Source of the DNA: Cytobacillus oceanisediminis
GTDB taxonomy: Bacteria > Bacillota > Bacilli > Bacillales > Cytobacillaceae
DNA: 64,000 bases
Assembly: GCF_003182355.1 (NCBI RefSeq)
Contig: NZ_QGTW01000015.1
Span: 1 to 64,000, forward strand
Direction of reading: 5' to 3'
Part shown: in pieces, positions 1 to 8,363 of the stretch
Layout of the letters: every line of letters begins with the position of its first letter
How positions within the stretch are numbered: position 1 is the stretch's first letter
Program-made: the position numbers and the translations under genes
Notes under the pieces: model-generated
What the model saw: only the letters and a program-made list of their open reading frames with translations
Told to the model about the DNA's origin: nothing
Database searches by the model: none

Positions 1-66
1 TCGACTTGCATGTATTAGGCACGCCGCCAGCGTTCGTCCTGAGCCAGGATCAAACTCTCCATATAA
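1..66 (-). rRNA. rrs: 16S ribosomal RNA, 5' end only
   Basis: Read on the minus strand, the first 66 bases give the universal 16S start (GAGAGTTTGATCCTGGCTCA, then the GACGAACGCTGGCGGCGTGCC stretch, seen at 1-60). The rest of the gene lies beyond the window edge, so only about 4 percent of the molecule is present. The exact mature 5' end is not visible and is placed by analogy with Bacillus. The gene is transcribed out of the window from the tandem promoters at 191-338. Confidence 0.97.
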
Positions 67-190
67 GAGTTGATTAAGCTCATAAGTTGTCTTTTCATAA
101 AAGACTAAAGAATTAACGTTGACGTTTCTGCTTTGTTTAGTTTTCAAAGAACTATTTTGTTGAGCTTCTTTCGAAGTGACAACGGTATTC
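67..190 (-). other. 16S rRNA leader with boxA-like antitermination/processing sequence
   Basis: The transcribed leader between P2 and 16S carries GTTCTTTGAAAACTAAAC (135-152, minus strand). This resembles the sequence found before 16S and 23S genes of Bacillus, which pairs during RNase III processing and overlaps boxA. Confidence 0.6.
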
Positions 191-219
191 ATTGTATCAT
201 CTTCTTCCGAAGAAGTCAA
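191..219 (-). promoter_or_regulatory. rRNA operon promoter P2 (proximal)
   Basis: On the minus strand a TTGACT -35 box (214-219) is separated by 17 bp from a TACAAT -10 box (191-196). It lies about 125 bp upstream of the 16S start. The spacer is itself a hairpin-capable TTCTTCGGAAGAAG. This is a strong sigma-A promoter arrangement typical of rrn operons. Confidence 0.8.
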
Positions 220-308
220 CTTCATTTTTCAACTTTTTCTGTTAGATATTCAGCAGATTTAAAAGTTTTTTGTTGCCGATGAGCGATTACCTCTTAGCGA
301 CAAAAACT

Positions 309-338
309 ATCTTACAATAATTTGATAGGTAAAGTCAA
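309..338 (-). promoter_or_regulatory. rRNA operon promoter P1 (distal)
   Basis: TTGACT (333-338) and TAAGAT (309-314) on the minus strand with an 18-bp spacer. With the box at 191-219 it forms the tandem P1/P2 pair usual for Bacillus rRNA operons. Confidence 0.7.
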
Positions 339-411
339 CACCTAATATAAAAAAAGTGCATGCCCTATTTATAACACTACAACACTGAAGGAGCACACTC
401 CTTTTCTTCTA

Positions 412-1350
412 TTATAGAATATATTTTTCAGCCCACTGCTTAATAAAAGATAGCATTTCAGGGCTCAGCGGTTTATGGAGGCTTTTTTTATAAATAGATT
501 TAAGCTTGATCATGGATACAGGCTCTTCCTGATCTCTTAGAAGATGATTCATATCTCTTACATTATAAGCCTCTGCAGGTGCATTTACTTTTTCAGGAAA
601 AAGGCGCACGTGTTCAGGATTCACCTGGACATCTTTATTTCCCGTAATCGCTAGCACCGGACAAGTAATGGCAGCCAAATCCTCTTCCATCTCATATTGA
701 AAATGTTCGCGTGCCCATTTTGCGTTAATCTTTGTAAAGCCTTTTTTCATCACCGTCTCATCAGACTCCACCATTTCATCGAATAACTTTTTTTGTTTGG
801 CAACAGTAGTTTTGTGCACTTTTAAAGCTCTTAGCAACAGACCATTAAATCCTTTCATTTTGGTTACTTCCTTTTCAAGCAGCATTGTCTGCATTTCAGA
901 CGCTTTCCGCACATTATCCGCTTGCCCGGCAAGAAGAATTATACCTGCTGCGTTTACTTGCTTATTAATAGGAGGAATCAATGAGCACCCTTCGCTATGC
1001 CCCAGCAGAAAAATTCTTTCGGGATCAATTTCCGGAAACTCGCGTGCTGCCCCAACAGCAGCCGCACCATCGTAAACCAAATCCCACATGCCAGTTTCAA
1101 AATAGCAGCCACCGCTCTCGCCTGCTCCCCGTTTGTCATATCTAAGTACCGCTACTCCAAATGAAGTAAAAAATTCAGCGAGCATTTTATAAGCATTCAT
1201 TTTCATATGCTTCACATTGGCATCCCGGTCAACAGGCCCTGATCCATGAAAAATGACGACAAGCGGGAGTTTCCCATCAGATTGCTCTGGCAGGCTTACC
1301 GTTCCCTTTAGAATTACATCTGTTTCAAACTGAATATCACGTTCTTTCAT
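412..1350 (-). CDS. alpha/beta hydrolase (dienelactone hydrolase/esterase-like)
   Basis: A cytosolic serine hydrolase of 312 residues; the substrate cannot be told from sequence. An oxyanion-hole HGSG motif lies near residue 36, the nucleophile elbow GHSEG near 119, an acid candidate in GNKDVQV near 240 and the catalytic His in MNHLLRD near 270. No signal peptide is present. An in-frame GTG three codons upstream overlaps the Shine-Dalgarno GGGG, so the ATG at 1350 is preferred. The gene stands alone, facing the rRNA operon, and shares an upstream gap with the divergent small gene at 1486. Family assignment is firm; physiological role is unknown. Confidence 0.8.
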   Translation of the reverse strand: MKERDIQFETDVILKGTVSLPEQSDGKLPLVVIFHGSGPVDRDANVKHMKMNAYKMLAEFFTSFGVAVLRYDKRGAGESGGCYFETGMWDLVYDGAAAVGAAREFPEIDPERIFLLGHSEGCSLIPPINKQVNAAGIILLAGQADNVRKASEMQTMLLEKEVTKMKGFNGLLLRALKVHKTTVAKQKKLFDEMVESDETVMKKGFTKINAKWAREHFQYEMEEDLAAITCPVLAITGNKDVQVNPEHVRLFPEKVNAPAEAYNVRDMNHLLRDQEEPVSMIKLKSIYKKSLHKPLSPEMLSFIKQWAEKYIL

Positions 1351-1485
1351 CTTTAGCACCCCAAACTTATGCTTTTTATGATAAGACGCTTATGCGGAAA
1401 AAACGTTCATTTTTTTAAGCTAATTCTATAAGGACTTTTAAGCAATACTAAAGGCAAATCTCAAATGTTTTTGGAGGGATATGCC

Positions 1486-1815
1486 ATGCCACGGAAATCT
1501 GCCGCAGCCAGTCAAGAAGAAGAAAAAGTAAAGGATACGGAAGGACCTGCACCGGCCAGCGAAAAAAAGGAAGATGAAATTGCTAAACTAAATCGAATGT
1601 TAGCTGCTGTATTAAATTATCTGTCAGATGACGAAGTTGAAGAAATCGATATCGAATACCTTCTTACTCATACAGAAGGCCTTCGAGAGTGGTGGGATCA
1701 ATATCGGGAAAACAATAAAAAACAAATCGAGGAAGAAATAAAGAAATCTCTGGGTTCACTGTCTTTGGAGGAGCTTGAAAGCATCCGGGAACAGATAAAG
1801 GAGAAAAAGAATTAA
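1486..1815 (+). CDS. small acidic hypothetical protein
   Basis: A 109-residue protein that I do not recognise. The first 35 residues are polar and low-complexity (Ala, Glu, Lys, Pro), probably disordered. The rest is predicted helical and acidic, with a DEVEEIDIEYLL segment, a WWDQY motif and a charged C-terminal helix. There are no cysteines, no signal peptide and no membrane segment. GGAGGG seven bases before the ATG at 1486 fixes the start; an ATG seven codons earlier lies upstream of that site. The gene is monocistronic and divergent from the hydrolase. It could be an adaptor or regulatory protein, but nothing here shows it. Confidence 0.65.
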   Translation: MPRKSAAASQEEEKVKDTEGPAPASEKKEDEIAKLNRMLAAVLNYLSDDEVEEIDIEYLLTHTEGLREWWDQYRENNKKQIEEEIKKSLGSLSLEELESIREQIKEKKN

Positions 1816-2230
1816 TCTGTACATTCCTTAGTTTGAAGAATGCTGTTTATTTCAGAACGAGGGGGCTGTATATAAAACCATGAATCAAAATAATTTATTT
1901 TAGATAGAATATAAGGATCTGGTACTCCCTTTTCGGTATAAGCCTGATAGTTCCGAGTTTAGTGATAAAGGACCGGGCAACAGAGTGTGCCCCAGCGATA
2001 CTGAGCTCATCTTAAGACCATATGTACATTTTTTTATTTTTTCTTAATTCCCCTGGGTATTCCGATAATTTTTAATCCTATAGATAAATCACATAAAAAG
2101 CGGGGGTTCATTTTCACCTCCCCTTTTAAATTAATTTTTTCCCTATGTGTTGACGTCATATGAACGAACGAATTGGCAGAAAGACAATAAAAAAGATCCG
2201 CCTGCAGCCTGCAAACGAATCCTTACATAA
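1816..2230. other. intergenic region, no gene seen
   Basis: About 415 bp without a credible reading frame. Near 2096-2135 AAAAGCGGGGG and CACCTCCCCTTTT could form a weak terminator-like hairpin followed by Ts. No promoter or known RNA motif was recognised. Confidence 0.4.
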
Positions 2231-2560
2231 TTATTGTCCCACAAGCTCCCCGCCTGTAAGTTCAATATGCCCTTCTCCCCAGCTGCACATGGCATCCAGA
2301 ATCGGACGGAGAGACCATCCGTAATCTGTTAAAGAGTAGACAACCTTCGGAGGAACCTGATCATAAACAGTACGGTTGACAACACCATCTGATTCAAGTT
2401 CACGGAGCTGCTGGGTCAGCATTTTTTGAGTAATTCCAGGCATCAGCCTTTTTAGCTCGCTTGTTCTTTTCTCTCCTTTAATCAAATGGCACATGATGAC
2501 GACTTTCCACTTCCCCCCAATTACATCGAGCGTCGCTTCTACAGGAATATTGTAAGCCAT
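2231..2560 (-). CDS. ytcD: HxlR-family transcriptional regulator (YtcD-like)
   Basis: A winged-helix HxlR regulator of 109 residues. It shows the family opening VEATLDVIGGKWK, the recognition region ITQKMLTQQLRELESDGVV and the wing VPPKVVYSLTDYG. The cysteine that makes some relatives (HypR type) redox switches is absent from the N-terminus (NIPVEATL instead of a CP motif). The second ATG (2560) is chosen because GGGAGG sits seven bases upstream; the first ATG is one base from that site. It is divergent from an MFS pump followed by an aldo/keto reductase, exactly as in B. subtilis ytcD-ytbD-ytbE, so it probably controls them and itself through the repeats at 2586-2743. Confidence 0.85.
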   Translation of the reverse strand: MAYNIPVEATLDVIGGKWKVVIMCHLIKGEKRTSELKRLMPGITQKMLTQQLRELESDGVVNRTVYDQVPPKVVYSLTDYGWSLRPILDAMCSWGEGHIELTGGELVGQ

Positions 2561-2585
2561 CTTCATTCCTCCCTTTATATCGTAT

Positions 2586-2743
2586 AGGCACTTAAAAGTA
2601 CCTAAATTACTTTAATGTACGTACTATTCATTTCATTGCATGCCATCCATAATAGCATAAGGAAGCACGAAACAAAATGGTGAAATTGACCATAGGGTAC
2701 TTTTTAGTGCCTATATCACTTTAAAGTACGTACTATTCACTTT
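2586..2743. promoter_or_regulatory. paired direct repeats, probable HxlR operators
   Basis: Two copies of a roughly 48-bp sequence (2586-2633 and 2695-2743) lie between the divergent ytcD and ytbD genes. Both contain ACTTTAA followed one base later by GTACGTACTATTCA (the latter identical in both), and begin with related AGGCACTT/GGTACTTT half sites of imperfect dyad symmetry. The copies are about 109 bp apart. Position and symmetry suggest binding sites for the HxlR dimer; this is inferred. Confidence 0.6.
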
Positions 2744-2859
2744 ATCTTTTATGCTTCATAATGACATTCATCAAGGAAGCATAGCCAAAATTTAAATGGC
2801 GCCAGGCTATGAAGTCTTTTCTTCATCAACTTTTTTAAATATAAGGAGGAATCATTCAT

Positions 2860-4056
2860 ATGAGTTCCATTGCAATAAATACTCAAAAAGAAAAAGGCGG
2901 CACTCCTGCCCTGCTCGCACTGGCGATCAGCGCATTCGGAATTGGTACCACAGAATTTGTGCCCGTCGGTTTATTGTCCACCATGTCCAATGATTTAGGA
3001 ATATCGATTACCCTAGCCGGCTTATTAATTTCCGGTTATGCAGTCGGAGTCGCCATAGGGGCACCTATTCTGACGGCTTTGACCAGTAAAATGAACCGAA
3101 AATCCTTACTCATATCTTTAATGGTTTTATTTATTGTCGGGAATTCCGTTGCAGCGATGTCCACGTCTTTCAGTCTTTTACTAGCAGCACGCTTTATCAC
3201 AGCCTTTTCACACGGAATCTTCTTCTCGATCGGTTCCACGATTGCCGCAGATTTAGTTCCTGAAAACAAACGGGCCAGCGCGATTGCCTTTATGTTCACC
3301 GGCTTAACCGTTGCGACCGTTACAGGCGTTCCTTTGGGAACTTTTATCGGTCAAATGTACGGCTGGAGAGCTACTTTCTGGGGAGTGGCGCTGCTTGGTG
3401 CAGTCGGGATTATCTCTAGTGCCATTCTGGTTCCAAAAAACCTTAAAGAAGCACCGCCTTCCAAATTCAGTGAACAGCTGAAAATATTAGGCAGCGAAAA
3501 ACTGCTTTTAGCATTTAGCATTACGGCCCTTGGATACGGAGGAACCTTTGTGGCATTTACGTACCTGACTCCGCTTCTGGAAGACGTGACAGGCTTTAGC
3601 CCTAAATGGGTCAGCATCATTTTGCTTGCCTACGGCGTCGCGGTAGCTATCGGAAATGTCATTGGCGGTAAAGCTTCTGATAAAAATCCCTTAAAGGCTT
3701 TGTTCTGGATGTTCGTCCTGCAAGCCATTATTCTGGTCCTGCTAACCTTTGCAGCACCTTTTAAGGCACTAGGTCTTATCGCTATTTTCTTAATGGGCTT
3801 ATTCGCGTTCATGAATGTGCCAGGCCTTCAAGTTCTTGTTGTAAACCTGGCTGAAAAATATGTACCATCTGCTGTCAACGTCGCTTCTGCCTTAAACATT
3901 GCTGCCTTCAACATCGGAATTGCTATCGGTTCATTTGTCGGCGGTCTCATTGTCGATTCAATCGGGCTTATTCACACACCTTGGATTGGCGCTGTAATGG
4001 TATTAGGGGCAGTATTATTAACCGGCTTACTGAGAAAGTTTGAGAAATCCAACTAA
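2860..4056 (+). CDS. ytbD: MFS transporter, YtbD/AraJ-like drug or sugar efflux pump
   Basis: A 398-residue inner-membrane protein with about 12 hydrophobic segments. An MFS motif-A-like stretch (KMNRKSLL) follows TM2, and glycine-rich helices such as TGLTVATVTGVPLGTFIG match the DHA1 family. AGGAGG precedes the ATG at 2860. It shares the ytcD operator region and is followed by the ytbE reading frame 17 bp after its stop, so the two are probably co-transcribed. The orthologous neighbourhood in B. subtilis encodes a putative efflux pump of unknown substrate. Probable role: inducible export of a toxic small molecule. Confidence 0.85.
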   Translation: MSSIAINTQKEKGGTPALLALAISAFGIGTTEFVPVGLLSTMSNDLGISITLAGLLISGYAVGVAIGAPILTALTSKMNRKSLLISLMVLFIVGNSVAAMSTSFSLLLAARFITAFSHGIFFSIGSTIAADLVPENKRASAIAFMFTGLTVATVTGVPLGTFIGQMYGWRATFWGVALLGAVGIISSAILVPKNLKEAPPSKFSEQLKILGSEKLLLAFSITALGYGGTFVAFTYLTPLLEDVTGFSPKWVSIILLAYGVAVAIGNVIGGKASDKNPLKALFWMFVLQAIILVLLTFAAPFKALGLIAIFLMGLFAFMNVPGLQVLVVNLAEKYVPSAVNVASALNIAAFNIGIAIGSFVGGLIVDSIGLIHTPWIGAVMVLGAVLLTGLLRKFEKSN

Positions 4057-4073
4057 TTAAAGGAGTGTCTGAA

Positions 4074-4908
4074 ATGAACAAAGTATCTTTAACAAGTACT
4101 GTTACACTTGCAAATGGAATAAAAATGCCAAAGATCGGCCTGGGCGTATTTAAAGTAGAAAATGAAAAAGAGCTTTTAACTGCGGTTAAAGCAGCCATTG
4201 AAACTGGATATCGCAGCTTCGACACTGCGTCCATTTATGGCAACGAAGAATGGGTAGGCAAAGCTGTTCGCCAGTCAGGACTCAATAGAGGGGAACTTTT
4301 TATCACATCAAAAGTGTGGAATGCAGACCAAGGCTATGAAGAAACACTTCAAGCTTTTAACACTTCTATGGAGAAAATGGGGCTGGAATACCTGGATCTC
4401 TATTTAATCCATTGGCCTGTCGAAGGAAAATATCCTGACACTTGGAGAGCGCTTGAGCAGTTGCATAGGGATGGCAAAATAAAAGCCATTGGCGTAAGCA
4501 ACTTTCAGGTACACCATCTTGAAAAGTTATTAAAAACAGCAGAAATTAAACCGATGATCAATCAAATTGAATTGCACCCAAAATTTATCTCAACAAGAAC
4601 TCCGCTCCTTCGCTGCCCGGCATGACATGCAAATCGAAGCATGGGCCCCATTAATGCAAGGCAGATTATTTGAAAACGAAATTCTGAACGGACTCGCTAA
4701 AAAGCATGGAAAATCCGTTGCTCAAATTATTTTAAGATGGCACCAGCAAAACGATATAATCATTATCCCCAAATCAACGAATGCACATCGAATCAAAGAA
4801 AATGCCGATTTATTTGGATTTGCGCTATCTGATGAAGACATGAACCTTATCGATTCCTTAAATGAGGATTTACGTGTTGGACCAGATCCTGACCATTTCG
4901 ATTTCTAA
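4074..4908 (+). pseudogene. ytbE: aldo/keto reductase YtbE, interrupted by one frameshift
   Basis: The first frame (to about 4580) encodes the NADPH-dependent reductase core with the full catalytic tetrad: Asp and Tyr in DTASIYGNE, Lys in TSKVWN and His in LIHWP. It then runs off frame at CCAAAATTTATCTC and stops at 4625. Reading with one T fewer restores PKLSQQELRSFAARHDMQIEAWAPL and continues to the proper C-terminus VGPDPDHFDF at 4908. The 277-residue total matches the family. The lesion is in a short homopolymer, so it is either a recent mutation or a sequencing error. The ATG at 4074 has AGGAG eight bases upstream; an earlier in-frame GTG overlaps that site. Confidence 0.85.
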
Positions 4909-4944
4909 AAAAACTTTACAAAATCCCTTTCAATTATTAATAGA

Positions 4945-4980
4945 AACGAGACGCTCCCCAGAACGCCTCGTCTCTTTTTC
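4945..4980 (+). terminator. rho-independent terminator after ytbE
   Basis: GAGACG (4948-4953) pairs with CGTCTC (4969-4974), followed by TTTTTC. It ends the ytbD-ytbE transcript. Confidence 0.7.
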
Positions 4981-5135
4981 TCATTAAAATGATAAGATTA
5001 ATTTACTTGGCCATGATAGATGGGAACGTTATGGAAAGATAACAGTTTGGTACATTCTATGCTGGAGTGGATTTTCGCTTTTTTTTGAATGGCTTACTGT
5101 AAAGATTCATGCTTTAATATACAGGGCGAAAGCAT

Positions 5136-5264
5136 GATTATTCGATTCCAGTTTATCCGATCACAGCTGCCATGCTGATTATTGTATTTCGGTTTTCCAA
5201 AAGGAAGCTTATGGATTCATCTTTTGAAGCGTCCCATAAAATATATGAAAGCAGGAGGCAATAG
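5136..5264 (+). pseudogene. possible C-terminal remnant of a membrane protein
   Basis: An open stretch without a start codon ends at TAG 5262-5264. It encodes a hydrophobic helix (PITAAMLIIVFRF) followed by a basic and polar tail (SKRKLMDSSFEASHKIYESR), the look of a membrane protein C-terminus. Upstream frames are closed by stops. The parent family was not recognised. Confidence 0.3.
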
Positions 5265-5481
5265 CGCCCCCTGCTTATTCCAATTTGGATATTGTCCTCA
5301 GTATGCTGAATATAAAACGGACACTTCCCCCAGATAGCCTTGTTTATTAGAGTTCACAAGGAGATAAACATCCATCTCAGGGTTATAAAGGCATGAAGGA
5401 TCTAAATACCCCCACACTTTCAATGAATACCTTCTTGATTAAGAAAAGAAGCAGATCTGGAAACAGGTACTTCTCTATCTC

Positions 5482-7110
5482 CTATCCACTTGCCAATGGC
5501 AAAGTAATCTCTATCAAAGTGCCCTCATTTACATTGCTTTTATAAGAGATCCTGCCATTATGCTGCTTGATAATTTTATGGCAGATCATCAATCCAAGCC
5601 CTGTTCCCTTCTCTTTCAAGGAATAAAAAGGCTCACCCAGACGCGGAAGCAGTTCTTCCGGAATTCCGCAGCCCTGGTCTTGAACAGAAACCATACACTC
5701 CCCTTCTGCCCTATGCCCCAAATGAATGCTAATGTCCCCGCCATCACGCATGGCCTCCATGGCATTCTTAAAAATATTCAGGAAGACCTGTTTGATTTGG
5801 TTCTTTTCGCATGTGATAAAATAATCTGGCTCCTCAAGAACTATATTAAATTGAACAGCATTCATATTAGCTTGCGGAGATAGCAGCTCGACTGTATTCT
5901 CGATAATTTCCCGCAAATTTGCACGGTTCATTTGGATCGCCTGCGGTTTTCCAAGTGATAGCATTTCGCTTGTGATGTTTTCAATACGCTCAAGTTCATT
6001 TAGCAGCAAATCATTATATTCAATATGGCTATTTTCACTTTTATAAAGCTGCACGAATCCTTTAATCGTTGTAAGAGGATTGCGGATTTCATGCGCCACT
6101 CCCGCTGCCAGCTCTCCAACGATGGATAGTTTTTCTGACTGCAAGAGAAATTCCTCTGCTTTTTTGCGTTCAGAAATATCTCTGCTGATCATAACAATAT
6201 GCTCGATCACATGGTTCTCATTCATAACAGGCATGCAGCGCGATTCAAAATCAATCCAATGGCCCGCTTTATGCTTAAGGCGGAATTCCATTGCCGCAGC
6301 CACATTGTCTTCATATGTCTTATTCATAATTTGAACAAACATGTCCGCATCAGCAGAATGTAGAATGCAATATAAGTCCATCCTTTTAAGCTCTGAGTCT
6401 TTGTATCCTAAAACCAGCTCATGAGATGGAGAGAAATAGCTAATTGATTGCTCCTTGTCCAGTACAACAATAAGGTCAGATGTATTCTCCGCGATGAGCC
6501 GGTATTTTGATTCGCTTTCTGCCAGCGACTTTTCCATCATCTTTTTTTCCTTTATAATCCTATGCAGCCTTTCATAGGACTCAATGAGCAATCCTCCAAT
6601 AAGCACACCTAAAATAATAAACAGTAGATATTGAAGGTGAAAAATAGGATTATCCCTAAATACGTTAAAAATGATCGGGACAATAATAATATAGGAAATA
6701 ATATAGGATCCCAATAGAATCATACATTTCTTTATGAATTTGAGGTTTTTAGCATACTTATCTATGACTGTAAAAACAAGGGTGATGACCAACCAGCCAA
6801 CGATAGCCGGCAGCCAATTTTCACTTGCCATTAATCGGGATACCAGCGCAATACTCCCTGTAACAAGTCCCGGCACTGGCCCAAGATAAGCAAAAACTAA
6901 AAGGATTACTGCATAACGGATATCATAGGAATACCCTTTTTCCTGAACTGATAGAGTCACGAGAACCGATGATACAACTCCTGCATATATGGCTGCCCAA
7001 AGACGCAGCCACTTAAGAGGCTTATGATTAATGAAGGTACGAATCACTAATGGTGTACTGACCATTAAGGATAGCATTGAGAGATTCACAATGTAGTCTA
7101 AAAGAATCAA
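5482..7110 (-). CDS. membrane sensor histidine kinase, 5TM-PAS-HisKA-HATPase
   Basis: A signal-transducing kinase of 542 residues. The first ~190 residues hold about five to six membrane helices of the 5TM-LYT type. A PAS domain follows (about 205-325). The dimerisation/phosphoacceptor domain has its His in GVAHEIRNPLTT near residue 340, and the ATPase domain has the N box (NIFKNAMEAM), G1 box (DQGCGIP) and G2 box (GTGLGL). AGGTGGG six bases before TTG 7110 supports that start over the TTG eight codons earlier. No response regulator is nearby. The architecture resembles orphan kinases that feed the Spo0A phosphorelay (KinA-KinE group); that role is inferred. Confidence 0.85.
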   Translation of the reverse strand: MILLDYIVNLSMLSLMVSTPLVIRTFINHKPLKWLRLWAAIYAGVVSSVLVTLSVQEKGYSYDIRYAVILLVFAYLGPVPGLVTGSIALVSRLMASENWLPAIVGWLVITLVFTVIDKYAKNLKFIKKCMILLGSYIISYIIIVPIIFNVFRDNPIFHLQYLLFIILGVLIGGLLIESYERLHRIIKEKKMMEKSLAESESKYRLIAENTSDLIVVLDKEQSISYFSPSHELVLGYKDSELKRMDLYCILHSADADMFVQIMNKTYEDNVAAAMEFRLKHKAGHWIDFESRCMPVMNENHVIEHIVMISRDISERKKAEEFLLQSEKLSIVGELAAGVAHEIRNPLTTIKGFVQLYKSENSHIEYNDLLLNELERIENITSEMLSLGKPQAIQMNRANLREIIENTVELLSPQANMNAVQFNIVLEEPDYFITCEKNQIKQVFLNIFKNAMEAMRDGGDISIHLGHRAEGECMVSVQDQGCGIPEELLPRLGEPFYSLKEKGTGLGLMICHKIIKQHNGRISYKSNVNEGTLIEITLPLASG

Positions 7111-7273
7111 CGGGCTCCCACCTATATTTATCAATTTCTTAATATTCTATCTTTATCATAAACCAGAGATGTTACTGTTACCACATCTATTTTAGGCTTT
7201 TTTAAGCAGGAACTTTTTTACTATTCATTGAATTATCTGGTGGAAAAAGAAAGTATAAGAGGGAGCAAAATCT

Positions 7274-7456
7274 ATGTCATTATTAATAGAAAATATCCAC
7301 AGTATTATTCAGGAATCAACGGCATCATTAACCTCGAATTCGGGTAATGCCTGGCGGTTAACTAAGCAAAATAGACCTTTTTTCATTGCAACCTTAATAG
7401 AAGAGCCAGTGCCTGTTAACAGGTACTGGCTCTTCTATTTTTTAGATTTCGTTTGA
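7274..7456 (+). other. short transcript candidate (60-codon frame or small RNA)
   Basis: An ATG with GGGAG eight bases upstream opens a 60-codon frame, but its last third is the terminator hairpin at 7397-7444, so the encoded C-terminus (FIATLIEEPVPVNRYWLFYF) is probably not real protein. Either a shorter peptide lost its stop or the region makes a small RNA of about 150 nt. No family was recognised. Confidence 0.25.
7397..7444 (+). terminator. very stable terminator hairpin
   Basis: An 18-19 bp near-perfect inverted repeat, AGAAGAGCCAGTGCCTGTT against AACAGGTACTGGCTCTTCT with one mismatch, is followed by ATTTTTT. It is 70 bp upstream of the DUF305 gene and belongs to no obvious preceding plus-strand gene. 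Confidence 0.8.
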
Positions 7457-7517
7457 AAGACACCTGTCTGGGGAAGTCGATATTTATACGCACTATAGTA
7501 TTTAAGGAGGAATATTA

Positions 7518-7970
7518 ATGAAGCAATATGGGAAATTCCTGGCTATGATTGCCGTTTCTACTTTTATTATGTATTGGCTTATGTTTCTGAATGTATTCCA
7601 ATTTAATCATGTCTTTTACAGCCAAACGAGAGTGTTCATGTCACTGATCATGGGATCGGTGATGGCAGTCGTAATGCTGCTGTTTATGTGGAAAATGTAC
7701 AAGAATACAAAAATAAATGCGATGATTCTAGCCGGCAGCGCCCTTGTGTTTGCTGTTTCCCTCTGGCTGGTGCGCAGCCAAACAACCGTTGATGATACCG
7801 GCTGGATGAAAGCAATGATTCCGCACCACTCCATTGCCATCCTCACAAGCGAGCGAGCCAACATTAAAGACCCGCGCGTACAAAAGCTTGCGGACCAAAT
7901 TATCAAAGCACAGCGAAAAGAAATTACCGAGATGAAGAAATTGATAGAGGATCTTGAAGACGAAAAGTAA
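7518..7970 (+). CDS. membrane-anchored DUF305 protein
   Basis: A 150-residue protein with three hydrophobic helices (about 6-26, 36-58 and 68-86) and a C-terminal DUF305 segment. The signature MIPHHSIAILTSERA is followed by LADQIIKAQRKEI. DUF305 is a ferritin-like four-helix family whose His pairs suggest metal binding; it is often found near copper and other metal resistance genes. Here it stands alone between two terminators. GGAGG nine bases before the ATG supports the start. Function is unknown beyond family level. Confidence 0.75.
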   Translation: MKQYGKFLAMIAVSTFIMYWLMFLNVFQFNHVFYSQTRVFMSLIMGSVMAVVMLLFMWKMYKNTKINAMILAGSALVFAVSLWLVRSQTTVDDTGWMKAMIPHHSIAILTSERANIKDPRVQKLADQIIKAQRKEITEMKKLIEDLEDEK

Positions 7971-7981
7971 TATATCCTCCA

Positions 7982-8022
7982 TAAAAACAGCCAGTCTCCC
8001 AAGTAGAACTGGCTGTTTTTAT
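7982..8022. terminator. bidirectional terminator between DUF305 gene and phnA
   Basis: AAAAACAGCCAGT (7983-7995) pairs with ACTGGCTGTTTTT (8008-8020), giving T runs on both strands. It serves the convergent genes on either side. Confidence 0.85.
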
Positions 8023-8363
8023 TATACCTTCTTTACAAACTCGGACTTAAGCTTCATGGCACCAAAGCCATCAATTTTACAATCAATATCATGGTCTCCA
8101 TCAACCAGGCGGATATTTTTCACTTTAGTCCCTATTTTAATAACGGAAGAAGATCCTTTCACTTTAAGATCCTTAATGACCGATACTGTATCTCCGTCCC
8201 TCAGTACATTGCCATTTGAATCCTTAATTACCTTTTCATCCTCACGACTTTCTGCTTCTGTCTCCGCTGTCCACTCATGCGCACACTCCGGACATACAAA
8301 CAGTGTTCCATCCTCATACGTATACTCCGAGCTGCACTTCGGGCAATTTGGCAAATTAGACAT
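8022..8363 (-). CDS. PhnA-type zinc-ribbon protein (YjdM family)
   Basis: A 113-residue cytosolic protein with an N-terminal zinc ribbon (CPKCSSEY...CPECAHEW) and a C-terminal PhnA domain (DSNGNVLRDGDTVSVIKDLKVKGSSSVIKIG). The family was once linked to alkylphosphonate use but is not needed for it, and the true role is unknown. A GTG five codons upstream is in frame, but GGAGG lies eight bases before ATG 8363, which is taken as the start. It is a single gene ending in the shared terminator. Confidence 0.85.
   Translation of the reverse strand: MSNLPNCPKCSSEYTYEDGTLFVCPECAHEWTAETEAESREDEKVIKDSNGNVLRDGDTVSVIKDLKVKGSSSVIKIGTKVKNIRLVDGDHDIDCKIDGFGAMKLKSEFVKKV

Larger units (their letters stand above)
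4909..5481. other. intergenic region with terminator, hairpin and gene remnant
   Basis: Apart from the terminator at 4945-4980 and the short coding-like piece at 5136-5264, there is a GC-rich hairpin (GCAGGAGGC/GCGCCCCCTGC, 5251-5274) that lacks a clear T run. Nothing else was recognised. Confidence 0.4.

Noticed and set aside
2796..2993. 65-codon frame at the start of ytbD
   Set aside because: Overlaps the real transporter start in another frame; the AGGAGG site serves ytbD.
5251..5280. Hairpin GCAGGAGGC/GCGCCCCCTGC as a terminator
   Set aside because: No T run follows on either strand strongly enough.
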